A stretch of DNA of 64,000 bases from Flagellimonas allohymeniacidonis (GCF_004296335.1 NZ_SGIU01000001.1:124001-188000), one strand, 5' to 3'; shown: positions 36,899-47,054, counted from the first letter of the stretch. Numbers and translations: made by a program. The notes: generated from the sequence alone by a model not told the origin.

Positions 36899-38998
36899 TT
36901 ACCGTACAAATGCATTAGCCATTCCACCATCAACATTTATGGTGTTGCCCGTACTTTTATCCAATATGGCTACCAAGGAAAATACAGCATTGGCTACATC
37001 TTCCGGCAAAATAATCTCGTTCAATAAATTACGCTTTGCATAATGCGTTGGCAGTTCTTCCACAGAAACCCCATAGGCTTTTGCCCTTCCTTCGGCCCAT
37101 TCGCCTTCCCATATTTTGCTTCCAACGATAACTCCATCGGGGTTTACGGTATTCACCCGTATTTTGTCAGCTCCGAGTTCGGCGGCCAAAAGTCGGGTCA
37201 TGTGTTGTTGGGCTGCTTTTGCTGTTCCGTATCCTACATTATTGGGGCCAGCCACCAATCCATTTTTACTTGCAATATTGACTAGGTTTCCCCCTAAACC
37301 CTGTTTTTTCATGATATCAGCGCCGTACTGAGCCAGTAAAAACTGTCCTTTGACCAGTACATCTTGCAAAAGTTGCCAATCTTTTTTGGTAGTTTCTGCC
37401 AAAGGCTTAGAGATGGCCAAACCAGCAGAGTGAACCACAATGTCAACACCGCCAAAGTTCAAGCAGGTTAAGTTAAAGGTCTCTTCAATAGAGGTAGCAT
37501 CCGTGACGTCACAAATGGTCTGTACGGCCTCATCTATGCTCATCGACTTTGTCGTTTCTTCCAGAGCTTCTTGGTTTACGTCGGTTATGACCACATTAGC
37601 TCCCTCGGCTACCAATTTTTCGGCGATGGCCTTTCCTATGCCGCCCGTAGCTCCCGTTATGACAGCTACTTTTCTAGAAAGCGGCCTTTCTTTGGGCATT
37701 CGTTGCAACTTGGCTTCTTCCAATAACCAATATTCAATATCAAAAGCCTCTTGCCGTGGAAGTGCCACGTAGGTTGAAATGGCCTCTGCACCTCGCATCA
37801 CATTGATTGCATTGATATAAAATTCACTGGCAACACGTGCTGTTTGTTTGTTTTTGGCAAAAGTGAACATGCCAACTCCAGGATAAATGATGACCACTGG
37901 ATTTGGGTCCCGCATGGCCGGACTGTTGTCGCGTTTACAACTTTCATAATAGCCTTTATAATCACTGCGATATGCTTCAAACTGGGGCTCAAGCTTTCCG
38001 ATTATGTGATCAAAATTGTTGAGATTTTCTTCCTTATCCAAGGACAAAACCAAGGGCTTGATTTTGGTGCGAAGAAAATGATCGGGGCACGAAGTGCCAA
38101 GTGGAGCAAGCTTTTCAAGGTCATTGCTATTGATGAACTCCAGCACCCTATCTTCATCCGTAAAATGACCTATCATTATATTTTCACTGGAGCAAAGACC
38201 CCTTAAAATAGGTGCTAATTTGGTGGCCTGAGCTTTACGTTGTTCTGAAGGGAGACTATCAATTTTTTGTCCACCAAACACTTGTCCATTTTTCTTAATG
38301 TGTTCTTTAATATATTCTGAGGCCATCTCAATAACTTCAAGGCTGTTTACATAACATTCATAAGAAGTATCTCCCCAGGTAAAGAGACCATGACTCTCCA
38401 ACACAATCCCCCTAATACCAGGATTTTCATTCAGGCACTTTTCAAGTTGTAGTCCCAAATCAAAACCAGGTCGTTGCCAAGGTACCCAGCCCATGGTATC
38501 ACCCCATATCTCTTGGGTGATTTTTTTGCTGTCCTTAGTGGCGGCAATGGCAATCAGGGCGTCGGGATGTAGATGATCGATATGTTTGAATGGAAGGAGT
38601 CCGTGTAACGGAGTATCAATGGAAGGTGCTTTACTGTTCAAATCAAATAGGCAATGGTTGAACAACGCTACCATCTCATCTTCATGGTTCGGACCACGGT
38701 ATACGTTCTTTAGATTTCTGAGTCTTTCAGTATAGAGCCCTGCAATGCCTTGTCGGGTCAGCGTACCAATATCTCCTCCAGAACCTTTAACCCACATCAC
38801 TTCTACAGATTTGTCGGTCAATGGGTCTTTTTCGATGGTCTTACAGCTTGTGTTTCCACCCCCATAGTTGGTAATGCGTAAATCGGCACCTAGGATATTG
38901 GATCGATATAAAAAAAGGGCCACTTCATCATTTTCTAACGAAACGGCCTTTGTATCATCCCATAAATAATCGACATGATTATATGTTCTTGTTTGCAT
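36899..38998 (-). CDS. Bifunctional rhamnulose-1-phosphate aldolase/alcohol (lactaldehyde) dehydrogenase
   Basis: This protein of about 699 residues is a natural fusion. The N-terminal class II aldolase (about 1-400) has ITNYGGGNTSCKT, HLHPDALIAIAATKD and VLESHGLFTWG, with zinc-ligand histidines. The C-terminal short-chain dehydrogenase (about 430-699) has the cofactor motif TGATGGIGKA and catalytic VGYGTAKAA. In RhaEW/RhaD-ADH type enzymes the aldolase splits L-rhamnulose-1-phosphate into DHAP and L-lactaldehyde, which the dehydrogenase half then processes. The ATG at 38998 is chosen because the extra 15 residues from 39043 are not conserved in type. It is the first gene of the nine-gene operon; a putative operator lies 63 bp upstream. 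Confidence 0.93.
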   Translation of the reverse strand: MQTRTYNHVDYLWDDTKAVSLENDEVALFLYRSNILGADLRITNYGGGNTSCKTIEKDPLTDKSVEVMWVKGSGGDIGTLTRQGIAGLYTERLRNLKNVYRGPNHEDEMVALFNHCLFDLNSKAPSIDTPLHGLLPFKHIDHLHPDALIAIAATKDSKKITQEIWGDTMGWVPWQRPGFDLGLQLEKCLNENPGIRGIVLESHGLFTWGDTSYECYVNSLEVIEMASEYIKEHIKKNGQVFGGQKIDSLPSEQRKAQATKLAPILRGLCSSENIMIGHFTDEDRVLEFINSNDLEKLAPLGTSCPDHFLRTKIKPLVLSLDKEENLNNFDHIIGKLEPQFEAYRSDYKGYYESCKRDNSPAMRDPNPVVIIYPGVGMFTFAKNKQTARVASEFYINAINVMRGAEAISTYVALPRQEAFDIEYWLLEEAKLQRMPKERPLSRKVAVITGATGGIGKAIAEKLVAEGANVVITDVNQEALEETTKSMSIDEAVQTICDVTDATSIEETFNLTCLNFGGVDIVVHSAGLAISKPLAETTKKDWQLLQDVLVKGQFLLAQYGADIMKKQGLGGNLVNIASKNGLVAGPNNVGYGTAKAAQQHMTRLLAAELGADKIRVNTVNPDGVIVGSKIWEGEWAEGRAKAYGVSVEELPTHYAKRNLLNEIILPEDVANAVFSLVAILDKSTGNTINVDGGMANAFVR

Positions 38999-39060
38999 AG
39001 TTTTGAAGTGTTTTATACCACTTTCAAGACGAAAATAGAACAAGCGATGGGTTTAGGCAT

Positions 39061-39075
39061 CCTGTACTATACTGT
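39061..39075. promoter_or_regulatory. Putative operator B (CCTGTACTATACTGT)
   Basis: This copy lies between the divergent aldolase/dehydrogenase fusion (63 bp away) and the GntR-type regulator (95 bp away). It reads CCTGTA-CTA-TACTGT, an imperfect palindrome around CTA, and is preceded by AT as in the other best copies. The position suits joint control of the rhamnose operon and autoregulation. Confidence 0.65.
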
Positions 39076-39169
39076 CTCGTCAAGATACTTAAAACTTATG
39101 AATCTACTTTTTATTAATACTTTTGAATGCCTATATTTTCTAAGGTAAACGTGATTAGTTTTGTGAACG

Positions 39170-40222
39170 ATGGCCATGAATAGTATCGAGTATATAAAAG
39201 TGGATGTGAATTCCAGGATTCCAAAATACAAACAGATTGTGGACTCCGTTATGGATGCCATTGGAAAGGGTCTTTTGGAAAAAGGGGAGAAGATTCCTTC
39301 CATAAATGAGGTGAGTGAGGAGTGTTTGCTTTCGCGTGATACGGTTGAAAAAGCCTATGGTATTCTTAGAAGGCAAAACATCATTGAATCAGTAAAGGGA
39401 AAGGGGTACTATGTGGCAAGGGCCGATTTTTCTTCGAAGATTAAAGTGCTGTTCCTCATTAATAAATTGAGCACTTACAAAATGAGAATCTTCAACTCCT
39501 TTGTGCAGACATTGGGATCAAAAGCCCAAGTCGATTTGTTTATCTATCACTGTGAACCTTCGGTCTTCAAGGATATATTGGCAAAAAGGGCCAAGGAGTA
39601 CGATCAGTTTGTAATCATGCCCCATTTTAAAAATGAGCATTTGCAACATATGGGATGCACTGGGGAGATTTTAGAAGTCATTCGAAAAATTCCCGAAGAA
39701 AGACTGATTATCCTAGACAGAAATATTCTTAGCCTCTCCATGAAGGCAGGACGCATCTATCAAGATTTTTCTGAGGATATTTACGTTGCTTTGTCCAAAG
39801 GACTGGACAAGGTAAAGAAGTACCAGAAAATCATTCTTGTCTATCCATCAAAGTCGGTATATCCATACCCTAAGGGAATTGTCTCAGGATTTATTAAGTT
39901 TTGTGCCGAACATGCCATTGATTATGAGGTTCTTGATGAAATCTATGATAGTATGGAATTACAACTGCACGACCTTTTTATCATCATAGAGGAAGCCGAT
40001 TTGGTAAACCTGGTCAAGCAACTGAGAGACCGGCATTATAAATTTGGGGAGGATATTGGTATCATCTCCTATAACGACACACCACTGAAGGAACTTTTGG
40101 GGATTACCGTAATCAGTACCGACTTTACAAAGATGGGAACTGAGGCTGCTGAAATGATATTGCAGGACAAAAAGATTACCCAAAAAAATGACTTCAATCT
40201 TATAGATAGGCATTCTGTATAA
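39170..40222 (+). CDS. GntR-family regulator with LacI-like sugar-binding domain
   Basis: This 350-residue transcription factor has an N-terminal winged helix (about 10-85: IPKYKQIVDSVMDAIGKGLL, KIPSINEVSEECLLSRDTVEK, IIESVKGKGYYVA). The C-terminal part (about 90-345) resembles periplasmic-binding/LacI effector domains (IKVLFLINKLS, EDIGIISYNDTPLKELLGITVIS). This GntR-LacI hybrid type is common in Bacteroidota sugar loci and usually responds to a monosaccharide or its phosphate. It is transcribed divergently from the rhamnose operon and precedes the SusC gene, so it is the prime candidate for binding the repeated CCTGTAnnnTnCnGT element. L-rhamnose, rhamnulose or rhamnulose-1-phosphate are likely effectors, by inference. 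Confidence 0.88.
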   Translation: MAMNSIEYIKVDVNSRIPKYKQIVDSVMDAIGKGLLEKGEKIPSINEVSEECLLSRDTVEKAYGILRRQNIIESVKGKGYYVARADFSSKIKVLFLINKLSTYKMRIFNSFVQTLGSKAQVDLFIYHCEPSVFKDILAKRAKEYDQFVIMPHFKNEHLQHMGCTGEILEVIRKIPEERLIILDRNILSLSMKAGRIYQDFSEDIYVALSKGLDKVKKYQKIILVYPSKSVYPYPKGIVSGFIKFCAEHAIDYEVLDEIYDSMELQLHDLFIIIEEADLVNLVKQLRDRHYKFGEDIGIISYNDTPLKELLGITVISTDFTKMGTEAAEMILQDKKITQKNDFNLIDRHSV

Positions 40223-40292
40223 TTCTTTCTTGCCATTACAAACCACAGAAAGGTCTTTCTGGATTCCCATTGTTACCTAAACAAATTACCCC

Positions 40293-40307
40293 ACAGTACA
40301 GTACAGG
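40293..40307. promoter_or_regulatory. Putative operator C (reverse orientation)
   Basis: ACAGTACAGTACAGG, which on the minus strand reads CCTGTACTGTACTGT. It differs from site B at one base and lies 146 bp upstream of the SusC gene, just after the regulator gene. Confidence 0.6.
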
Positions 40308-40452
40308 ATGGATAGTTTTTTTCTAGGTTATATTATTGTTAAGTATTGAGGAATGCGCATTGAAACCTGTAAGTTTTTGATTACATGAAAATTTTTTAGG
40401 CGTATTTCCGGTTTTTTTTCAAAAAAATTCAAACGACTAAACAAAACTAAGC

Positions 40453-43400
40453 ATGAAAAAAAAGCTAATTGGGAAAGCCGTTTCTAAGCATCTTTCCTTT
40501 CTTTTGGTGCTTTTGGCACTGGTCCTCAATGGTTTTTCAGCTATTAGCCAAGACAGGGTCATAACGGGCACCGTAACCGCTGAAACCGGAGAACCATTGC
40601 CGGGTGCCACAGTTATTGTCACAGGGACTTCCATCGGTGTCCAAACAGATTTTGACGGGAATTACTCCATTACCGTGCCTAGTGGTGTTACGGTCCTAGT
40701 CTTTTCTTTTGTGGGCTATGTGGAAAGAGAGATTCCGATAGCAGGCCAAACCATTATCAATGTGGCACTACAAGAAAGCCAAACTCAGTTAGATGAGGTA
40801 GTGGTCATAGGTTATGGTACCAGAAGCAGAGAAGATTTGACCGGAGCCGTATCTACAATACAGACGGAGACAATCGCGGAGTTACCTGTAACCACTTTTG
40901 AACAGGCCCTTTCAGGACAGGTTTCAGGGGTGCAATTAAGGCAAAATGGTGCTCCGGGCGGAGGACCGGAAATCTTGATACGGGGTGTTGCCTCTACTGG
41001 GGATAACAACGCTCCTTTATACGTAGTTGATGGTATTCCCTTGGGGAATGTCAACAGTCAACGTGATAATTTTGTGCTCAGTTCCATAGATCCCAATAGT
41101 ATTGAATCCATTAGTGTACTTAAGGATGCTTCTGCAAAGGCCATCTATGGTTCGCGTGCTTCCAATGGGGTGGTGATCATTACAACCAAACGGGGCAAAA
41201 TAGGCAAACCTACCATTACTTTCGGTACGTCTACAGGTTTTCAGACCATTCCTGAATTTGAACAACCCAATGTATTGAATGCGGAAGAATTACGACGATA
41301 CAGAATAGAATTATTCGAAGACAGGCTTTTTGCTTTAGGTGCTTTGGGACAAAGCGAGATAGCGGATTTAGACCGTTTGATTACTTTGGGCGATTTGGGA
41401 GAAGGTACCAATTGGTTTGATGAGATTACCCGAAGCGCTCCCATTACAGAATACAATATTGGCATCAACGGCGGTACGGAAAATGTGCGCTACAATATTT
41501 CAACGAACTACACCAACCAAGATGGTACATTGATCAACACCAATTTCAAAAGATATAGCATCAGGGCAAACATCGATTTCAATGTAACGGACAATATTCG
41601 ATTTGGTTTGAACCTGGCACCCACACAAACCGTCGCGACAGGGGGTAGAACGGATGCTGGAGGAGATAACTTCAACATTTTTGCGGCGGTACCGTTATCA
41701 CGGTGGACAGACCCTTCGGCACCCGTCTTTGACGAGAATGGTGAGTTGACCAACGTAGCTTTGGGTGATGTGATTCCATTTTATAATGTGAATCCAGTCT
41801 ATTTGTTGACCGCCAGGGAAGACAATCGACGTACCAATCAAGTATTGGCAGGGTCATTCGTGGAGGTTGATATTTTGGAAGGGCTGACCGCTAAAACCTT
41901 TGGATCCATCCAATACACCGATAGAAGAAATACCTTCTTTGAGCCTTCTGATTTTCCGGGTTCGGGTAATACGACCCCTAATCTTTTGGGTACCCGTCAA
42001 GCACGAGCGGGCATCGATGAATTGACCAACTTCAATTGGATTTGGGAAAACACCTTGAGCTATTCTACCACCATAGCCGATGACCACAGGATTGATGTTT
42101 TGGCAGGTTTTAACATGGAAAATAGGCGGTTTGATAATACCATTATTAGGGCGGTAAATATTATCGACGAATCAATTCGAATTCCGGATTCTGACAACGT
42201 TGATCCTGAGAATCCTAACAATTTTACGGGTCGAGGTGCCGCTGGAGAAAACAGCTTGGTCTCCCTTATCGGTAGATTGGATTATGCTTACAAGAACAGA
42301 TATTATGTTACAGGAACTATACGTAGGGATGGCTCCTCACGGTTCGGTGCGAATACCCGATACGGTAATTTTCCATCTGTGGCCGCAGCATGGCGAATTT
42401 CAAACGAACCTTTTTGGGAAGGGATAAAAAGTACGGTGTCAGAATTCAAGCTTGAGGGAGGTTACGGTATCAGTGGTAGCAATGCCAATATCGGAAACTT
42501 TCAAGCGCAGGGAAGAATTAACCCCTCTGATCCCAATACACCTAATCCTGACTATGTTTTTGGAGGAAATAATGCTCCAGGTAGTGCTGTTACTGCCCTG
42601 CCCAATTCCTTGTTGACCTGGGAAGAGGCCAAGGAACTTAATCTGGGTCTGGACCTCGGATTTTTAAATGACAAAATATTCTTGGGTATCGATTACTATG
42701 ATATTGAAACAGAAGGCTTTCTTTCTGGACTTCCGTTACCAAGAACCTCGGGTTTCAGCGAAATCTTGACCAATTTGGGAAGCATCGAAAATAAGGGTTT
42801 TGAAGTCGAACTTCGCTTAAACAATGTATTCGGTGGTAAGGATTTTCAATGGGATGCCAACTTCAATTTTACCCGAAATCGTAGCAAGGTGCTCGATCTT
42901 GCCGCTGAAGCAGGATTTATCAGACGGGGTGCCATTGCGAGACAGTTTACCGAAACTGCAATAGGTGAACAGGTAGGTTTGTATAGAGGTTTTAACGTAA
43001 CGGGTTTGTTCACCCAAGCTGAGATTGATGACCCCAATGTTCCTAAGTATCCAGGAGCGGTTGAGGGATCATTAAAATATGAGGATGGTAACGGTGACGG
43101 AGATCTTGGGGATCAAGAAGATTTTGTGATTATCGGTAATCCAAATCCTGATTTTATTTACGGTATGGTGCATAACTTTCGATACAAAGATTTGGACTTG
43201 AGCGTCATCTTCGCAGGTACGGTCGGTCAACAAATTTTTAATGGTACCAACCAGTACAATGGCAATCAAGACGGGGTGTTCAACGTAGATAGAAGGCAAT
43301 TGAACCGTTGGAGGCCGGGTGATGACCCCACAACCAAAACGATACCCGGTACCGCTAGTGATCTCAGCAGGCAACGTTTCCGTCTTCCGAACTCACTTTC

Positions 43401-43653
43401 TGTTGACGATGCCGATTATCTATGGGTCAGAAATATTACCCTTGGCTACAATATCAGTGGTGACGCGGTGGGCAACGTTTTCAAAAATGCCAGGATATAT
43501 ACCAGTATCCAAAATCCATTTTTGTTCACGGAATATGACATGGGGAATCCCGAAATCAACCGTTCTGCTGATACCGCTCTGGTCAGGAACGTGAACTATG
43601 GGGCATATCCCATTTCGAGAATCTACACATTGGGCGTAAATGTTACATTTTAA
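40453..43653 (+). CDS. SusC-like TonB-dependent outer-membrane transporter
   Basis: This 1066-residue SusC/RagA-type receptor imports oligosaccharides across the outer membrane using TonB energy. It has a signal peptide, an N-terminal carboxypeptidase-like regulatory domain (about 35-110: GTVTAETGEPLPGATVIV, GYVEREIPIAG), a TonB box region (LDEVVVIGYGTRSREDLTGAV), a plug (about 115-230: LYVVDGIPLGN, IYGSRASNGVVIITTKRG) and a long beta-barrel ending in a terminal strand YTLGVNVTF. A SusD gene starts 10 bp downstream. The substrate should be the rhamnose/galactose-containing glycan of this locus. Confidence 0.96.
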   Translation: MKKKLIGKAVSKHLSFLLVLLALVLNGFSAISQDRVITGTVTAETGEPLPGATVIVTGTSIGVQTDFDGNYSITVPSGVTVLVFSFVGYVEREIPIAGQTIINVALQESQTQLDEVVVIGYGTRSREDLTGAVSTIQTETIAELPVTTFEQALSGQVSGVQLRQNGAPGGGPEILIRGVASTGDNNAPLYVVDGIPLGNVNSQRDNFVLSSIDPNSIESISVLKDASAKAIYGSRASNGVVIITTKRGKIGKPTITFGTSTGFQTIPEFEQPNVLNAEELRRYRIELFEDRLFALGALGQSEIADLDRLITLGDLGEGTNWFDEITRSAPITEYNIGINGGTENVRYNISTNYTNQDGTLINTNFKRYSIRANIDFNVTDNIRFGLNLAPTQTVATGGRTDAGGDNFNIFAAVPLSRWTDPSAPVFDENGELTNVALGDVIPFYNVNPVYLLTAREDNRRTNQVLAGSFVEVDILEGLTAKTFGSIQYTDRRNTFFEPSDFPGSGNTTPNLLGTRQARAGIDELTNFNWIWENTLSYSTTIADDHRIDVLAGFNMENRRFDNTIIRAVNIIDESIRIPDSDNVDPENPNNFTGRGAAGENSLVSLIGRLDYAYKNRYYVTGTIRRDGSSRFGANTRYGNFPSVAAAWRISNEPFWEGIKSTVSEFKLEGGYGISGSNANIGNFQAQGRINPSDPNTPNPDYVFGGNNAPGSAVTALPNSLLTWEEAKELNLGLDLGFLNDKIFLGIDYYDIETEGFLSGLPLPRTSGFSEILTNLGSIENKGFEVELRLNNVFGGKDFQWDANFNFTRNRSKVLDLAAEAGFIRRGAIARQFTETAIGEQVGLYRGFNVTGLFTQAEIDDPNVPKYPGAVEGSLKYEDGNGDGDLGDQEDFVIIGNPNPDFIYGMVHNFRYKDLDLSVIFAGTVGQQIFNGTNQYNGNQDGVFNVDRRQLNRWRPGDDPTTKTIPGTASDLSRQRFRLPNSLSVDDADYLWVRNITLGYNISGDAVGNVFKNARIYTSIQNPFLFTEYDMGNPEINRSADTALVRNVNYGAYPISRIYTLGVNVTF

Positions 43654-43663
43654 AAATACTGTG

Positions 43664-45127
43664 ATGAAGAACAACACGATATTATCAATTCTAGTATTGA
43701 CAACTATCTTCCTTTTTGTAGGCTGTGATGATTTTTTGGAGCAAGCCCCTGAAACCTTTCAGACCCCTCAGAATTTCTTTGAGACCGAAGATCAAATCAA
43801 CGAGGCGATAGCAGGAATCTACAATACCAATCGAGGATTAATGAATAGTGAGCATTGGCGATTCGGTGAAAATCGGTCTGACAACAGTTCTTTTCAATTT
43901 AATCCTGCCGATAGGGGTGGCATCAGCAATGAAGAGGTTGATTTATTCTTGATGCTCTCGGCCAATCCCAATCTCGGTGATTATTGGAATAAAAGCTATT
44001 CAGGCATTTCTAGGGCCAACTTTGCTTTAGAGAATATCGATGGAGTCACTTTTATCAATGAAGCCATCAAAGAAGTGCGTAGGGGCGAGATTTTATTCTT
44101 ACGTAGTTGGTTCTATTTCAACTTGGCGCAGCTTTTTGGCGACGTACCCTTTGTTACTTCGGCTGGGGATTCTCCGGATGAGATTTTATCCGATGAGTTT
44201 TTGGAGCGGGTACCGGTAGGCCAGGTTTATGATAATATTTTGGCTGACATTCAAGAGGCCATTGATTTGTTGCCGAATCAGAACAATACAGAAAGTGGAA
44301 GGGCCACAAGAGGTGCTGCACTTATGCTAAAGGCAAAAATGCATATGGCCTTGCAAGAGTTTCAAGCAGCAGAGGCATTGTTGGAGCAAATGCAAAGTCT
44401 GGGCTATTCCTTACAGGCTGACTATGCCAGTATTTTTGCACCTGACAACAAAAACAACAGTGAAATGGTGTTTGAAATACAATACTCTTTTGCGCTCGGT
44501 CAGGCCTCCAATTTTGTATCAAGGTTTGTGCCGTTCAACAGCGGTAGTGACATTTTGGGAGACAGTGGTCCAGCCGGGTCAAGGGCAGGGCAAAACCAGC
44601 CTACCCAAAACCTCATCGATTTATATGATACAGATGACGCCCGTTTTCTTCACAACATTTCTTTTTATGATGATGGCACGACGGTTGAGCCTTGGATGAG
44701 CAAATTCAATTATGGTTTTGAAGACCAAGGATTACAGGATGTAAACTTCCCAATGTTTCGCTATGCCGATGCCATGTTAATGCTGGCAGAGTGCTACGAA
44801 GAAACGGGTGGTGGTGACCCCGTTCCATTATTGTTGCAGGTTAGGGCCCGATCCATGCCAGACTCAAGCCTAAGTACAGAAGAATCATCGGATTTGGAAC
44901 AGACCATTGCGGATGAACGCCGCAGGGAATTGGCTTTTGAAAACCATCGATGGTTTGATTTGCTTCGCACGGGAAGGGCAGTGGAAGTAATGACCGCGCA
45001 TGGGATTGAACAGAAAGCAGAAAAGGCAACTGTTCCCATGGAGGCCTATACCAATATCAGAACATTGCTGGGAATTCCCCTGGGGCAAGTAGAAGAATTT
45101 GGTTTTACGCAAAATGAAGGCTGGTAG
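43664..45127 (+). CDS. SusD/RagB-family glycan-binding lipoprotein
   Basis: This outer-membrane lipoprotein of about 487 residues forms the lid of the SusC transporter. It begins MKNNTILSILVLTTIFL with the lipobox Cys in FVGCDDFLEQAPE. It has the helical TPR-like SusD fold (INEAIAGIYNTNRGL, RGEILFLRSWFYFNLAQLFGDVP, FRYADAMLMLAECYEE) and the conserved C-terminal ERRRELAFENHRWFDLLRTG and LLGIPLGQVEEFGF. The ATG at 43664 is taken instead of 43640, which would put eight residues before the signal and overlap susC. It lies 10 bp after SusC. Confidence 0.95.
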   Translation: MKNNTILSILVLTTIFLFVGCDDFLEQAPETFQTPQNFFETEDQINEAIAGIYNTNRGLMNSEHWRFGENRSDNSSFQFNPADRGGISNEEVDLFLMLSANPNLGDYWNKSYSGISRANFALENIDGVTFINEAIKEVRRGEILFLRSWFYFNLAQLFGDVPFVTSAGDSPDEILSDEFLERVPVGQVYDNILADIQEAIDLLPNQNNTESGRATRGAALMLKAKMHMALQEFQAAEALLEQMQSLGYSLQADYASIFAPDNKNNSEMVFEIQYSFALGQASNFVSRFVPFNSGSDILGDSGPAGSRAGQNQPTQNLIDLYDTDDARFLHNISFYDDGTTVEPWMSKFNYGFEDQGLQDVNFPMFRYADAMLMLAECYEETGGGDPVPLLLQVRARSMPDSSLSTEESSDLEQTIADERRRELAFENHRWFDLLRTGRAVEVMTAHGIEQKAEKATVPMEAYTNIRTLLGIPLGQVEEFGFTQNEGW

Positions 45128-45179
45128 TGATCATTTTTTGCCAAACTATACATATTAACTCGATACAAAATATTACGAC

Positions 45180-46970
45180 ATGAAGACTACATTTAATGCT
45201 GCAGTACTTCTTCTTTCAATCCTATCACTTGCTTTGGTCTCGTGTGAGGATGACAATGAGCCAACCGTGGAGGGGCCATACACCCTATTTACGTTTGATC
45301 TGACTGACCTTACCGTTACCTTCAGAAATAGATCGGTGGATGGTCCGCAAAGTTACAGCTGGGATTTTGGGGATGGGCAAACCTCTACTGAAGAAAACCC
45401 GACCCATACCTATGAAGAAGGAGGTACTTATACAGTTGTTCTAACTGCTGGCAATAGTACAGGAGAAGATCAATTTCAAAGGACAGTTACAGTTATTGAA
45501 CCCGTAGCACCGCTACCACCGATAGTTTTTGAAACGTTCGATAGTTTTACGGCCGATGCTACTGTTGATGGGCAGGGTGCCGCTGCTGATGGATGGGCAG
45601 GGGCCTGGACAAAATTGGATGGAGATGATGTAAATGTGGTGTCAGGTGGAATTTTAAATAATTCACTTGCGGTGGAATCTTCAGGAAATGCTCTCTTATT
45701 GGATGCAAGCGGTGCCAATACACGCTACAAACGCAATTTCTCAACACCCTATTTGGATAATGGCAATACATACTGGTTCGCTTTTCAAGCGGAGTTTAGT
45801 GATACAGACCTGGACGGAGGTGAAGTACAGGTAATGCTGGTCGATAATGATGCTGAAAGTTTTGGAGCAGGTGGTGGAGATGGCCAATTTTTGGGTATAG
45901 GTAAAACCATTACTCCAGGCGCCCTGGGTATAATGACCTTTGGGCCTTTTAATAATGTAGAGGCAACAACAGTGACGGCGGATGGTGCGCTATGGTTGCT
46001 AGCCAAGATAGAGACCAATGGAACTGCTGACCCCGACCTTGTCCGACTGTTCGTCAATCCTACTCCTGGTACCGAACCTGTGGATGGTACGGAGGCTGTG
46101 TCCTTTGCTGCCCCTGAACTCAGTGGTGGATGGCAGGGAGTTGGCTTTAAGTATACCGGCGGGAATGCCTCCTCAGTAAAAATTGATGACATCTACGTAG
46201 GCAATACGTATCAGGATGTTACTCCCCTAAATTATCTAGACCTCCCACCCGTAGCTTTTGAAACCTTCGATAGTTATACTGTTGATGCTACCGTTGAGGG
46301 ACAAGGTGCTGCCGAAGATGGATGGTCAGGCCCATGGGCTAGATTATCGGGGGGCGACGTAAATGTAGAGGCAGGGGGAATTGTAAACAATACACTCTCA
46401 ATAGAAACAACGGGCAATTCCTTATTACTGGACGCAAGTGTTGGCGCAACACGCTACAAAAGGGGATTGTCGGAAACCTATCTGGATGATGGGCGTACGT
46501 ACTGGTTTGCTTTTCAAGCAGAGTTTGCCGGTGCAACCGATGACACTGGTGAATTGATCGTCATGCTGGTCGATAATGATGCAGAAGACTTTGGCGGGGG
46601 TGGACCGAATGGCCAGTTTTTGGGAATTGGTAAGACCATATCACCAGGTGCCCCTCTTGGTATAATGACCTTCGGACCTTTCAATAACATAGACGCAACA
46701 GACGTGTCAGTAGCGGATGGTCCACTATGGCTCGTTGCCAAGATTGAAACCAATGGAACCGCAGACCCCGATTTGGTTCGGGTGTTTGTCAATCCTACCC
46801 CAGGTAGTGAACCCGCTAACGGAACAGAGGCAGTATCCTTTGCCGCTCCTGAACTGAACGGTGGCTGGCAGGGAATCGGTTTTAAATTTAATGGAGGTAC
46901 CACTACTGCCAAAATTGATGACATCTACTTAGGTTTTCGCTTTGCAGATGTTACGCCTGCAAACTATTAA
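45180..46970 (+). CDS. PKD-domain surface lipoprotein with tandem duplicated modules
   Basis: This 596-residue lipoprotein (lipobox Cys22 in ALVSCEDD) sits in the position where SusE/F-like surface glycan-binding proteins are found. A PKD domain (about 35-105: YSWDFGDGQTSTEENPTHTY) is followed by two copies of a beta-rich, LamG-like module of about 240 residues, at 113-349 and 353-596. The copies align along their whole length (for example FETFDSFTADATVDGQGAA and FETFDSYTVDATVEGQGAA). They are probably carbohydrate-binding. It lies 52 bp after SusD and ends the SusC-SusD operon. The glycan bound is unknown. Confidence 0.82.
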   Translation: MKTTFNAAVLLLSILSLALVSCEDDNEPTVEGPYTLFTFDLTDLTVTFRNRSVDGPQSYSWDFGDGQTSTEENPTHTYEEGGTYTVVLTAGNSTGEDQFQRTVTVIEPVAPLPPIVFETFDSFTADATVDGQGAAADGWAGAWTKLDGDDVNVVSGGILNNSLAVESSGNALLLDASGANTRYKRNFSTPYLDNGNTYWFAFQAEFSDTDLDGGEVQVMLVDNDAESFGAGGGDGQFLGIGKTITPGALGIMTFGPFNNVEATTVTADGALWLLAKIETNGTADPDLVRLFVNPTPGTEPVDGTEAVSFAAPELSGGWQGVGFKYTGGNASSVKIDDIYVGNTYQDVTPLNYLDLPPVAFETFDSYTVDATVEGQGAAEDGWSGPWARLSGGDVNVEAGGIVNNTLSIETTGNSLLLDASVGATRYKRGLSETYLDDGRTYWFAFQAEFAGATDDTGELIVMLVDNDAEDFGGGGPNGQFLGIGKTISPGAPLGIMTFGPFNNIDATDVSVADGPLWLVAKIETNGTADPDLVRVFVNPTPGSEPANGTEAVSFAAPELNGGWQGIGFKFNGGTTTAKIDDIYLGFRFADVTPANY

Positions 46971-46979
46971 GAAATATAG

Positions 46980-47054
46980 AAGCATGCATATACCGACAAA
47001 AGCACTTTATTGGGGATACCCTTGGGTCAAGTGCAGAAATTTGGATTTCAATAA
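46980..47054 (+). pseudogene. Tail remnant of a second SusD gene
   Basis: The frame reads KHAYTDKSTLLGIPLGQVQK then FGFQ and a stop. It matches the last residues of the intact SusD upstream (EAYTNIRTLLGIPLGQVEE and FGF). No rest of a SusD gene exists here. The fragment follows 9 bp after the PKD gene stop, so it looks like a deletion scar. Confidence 0.6.

Noticed and set aside
45785..46924. Long antisense frames opposite the PKD lipoprotein gene (135 and 136 codons)
   Set aside because: They mirror the duplicated modules on the other strand, have no start context, and arise from the repetitive composition of the real gene.
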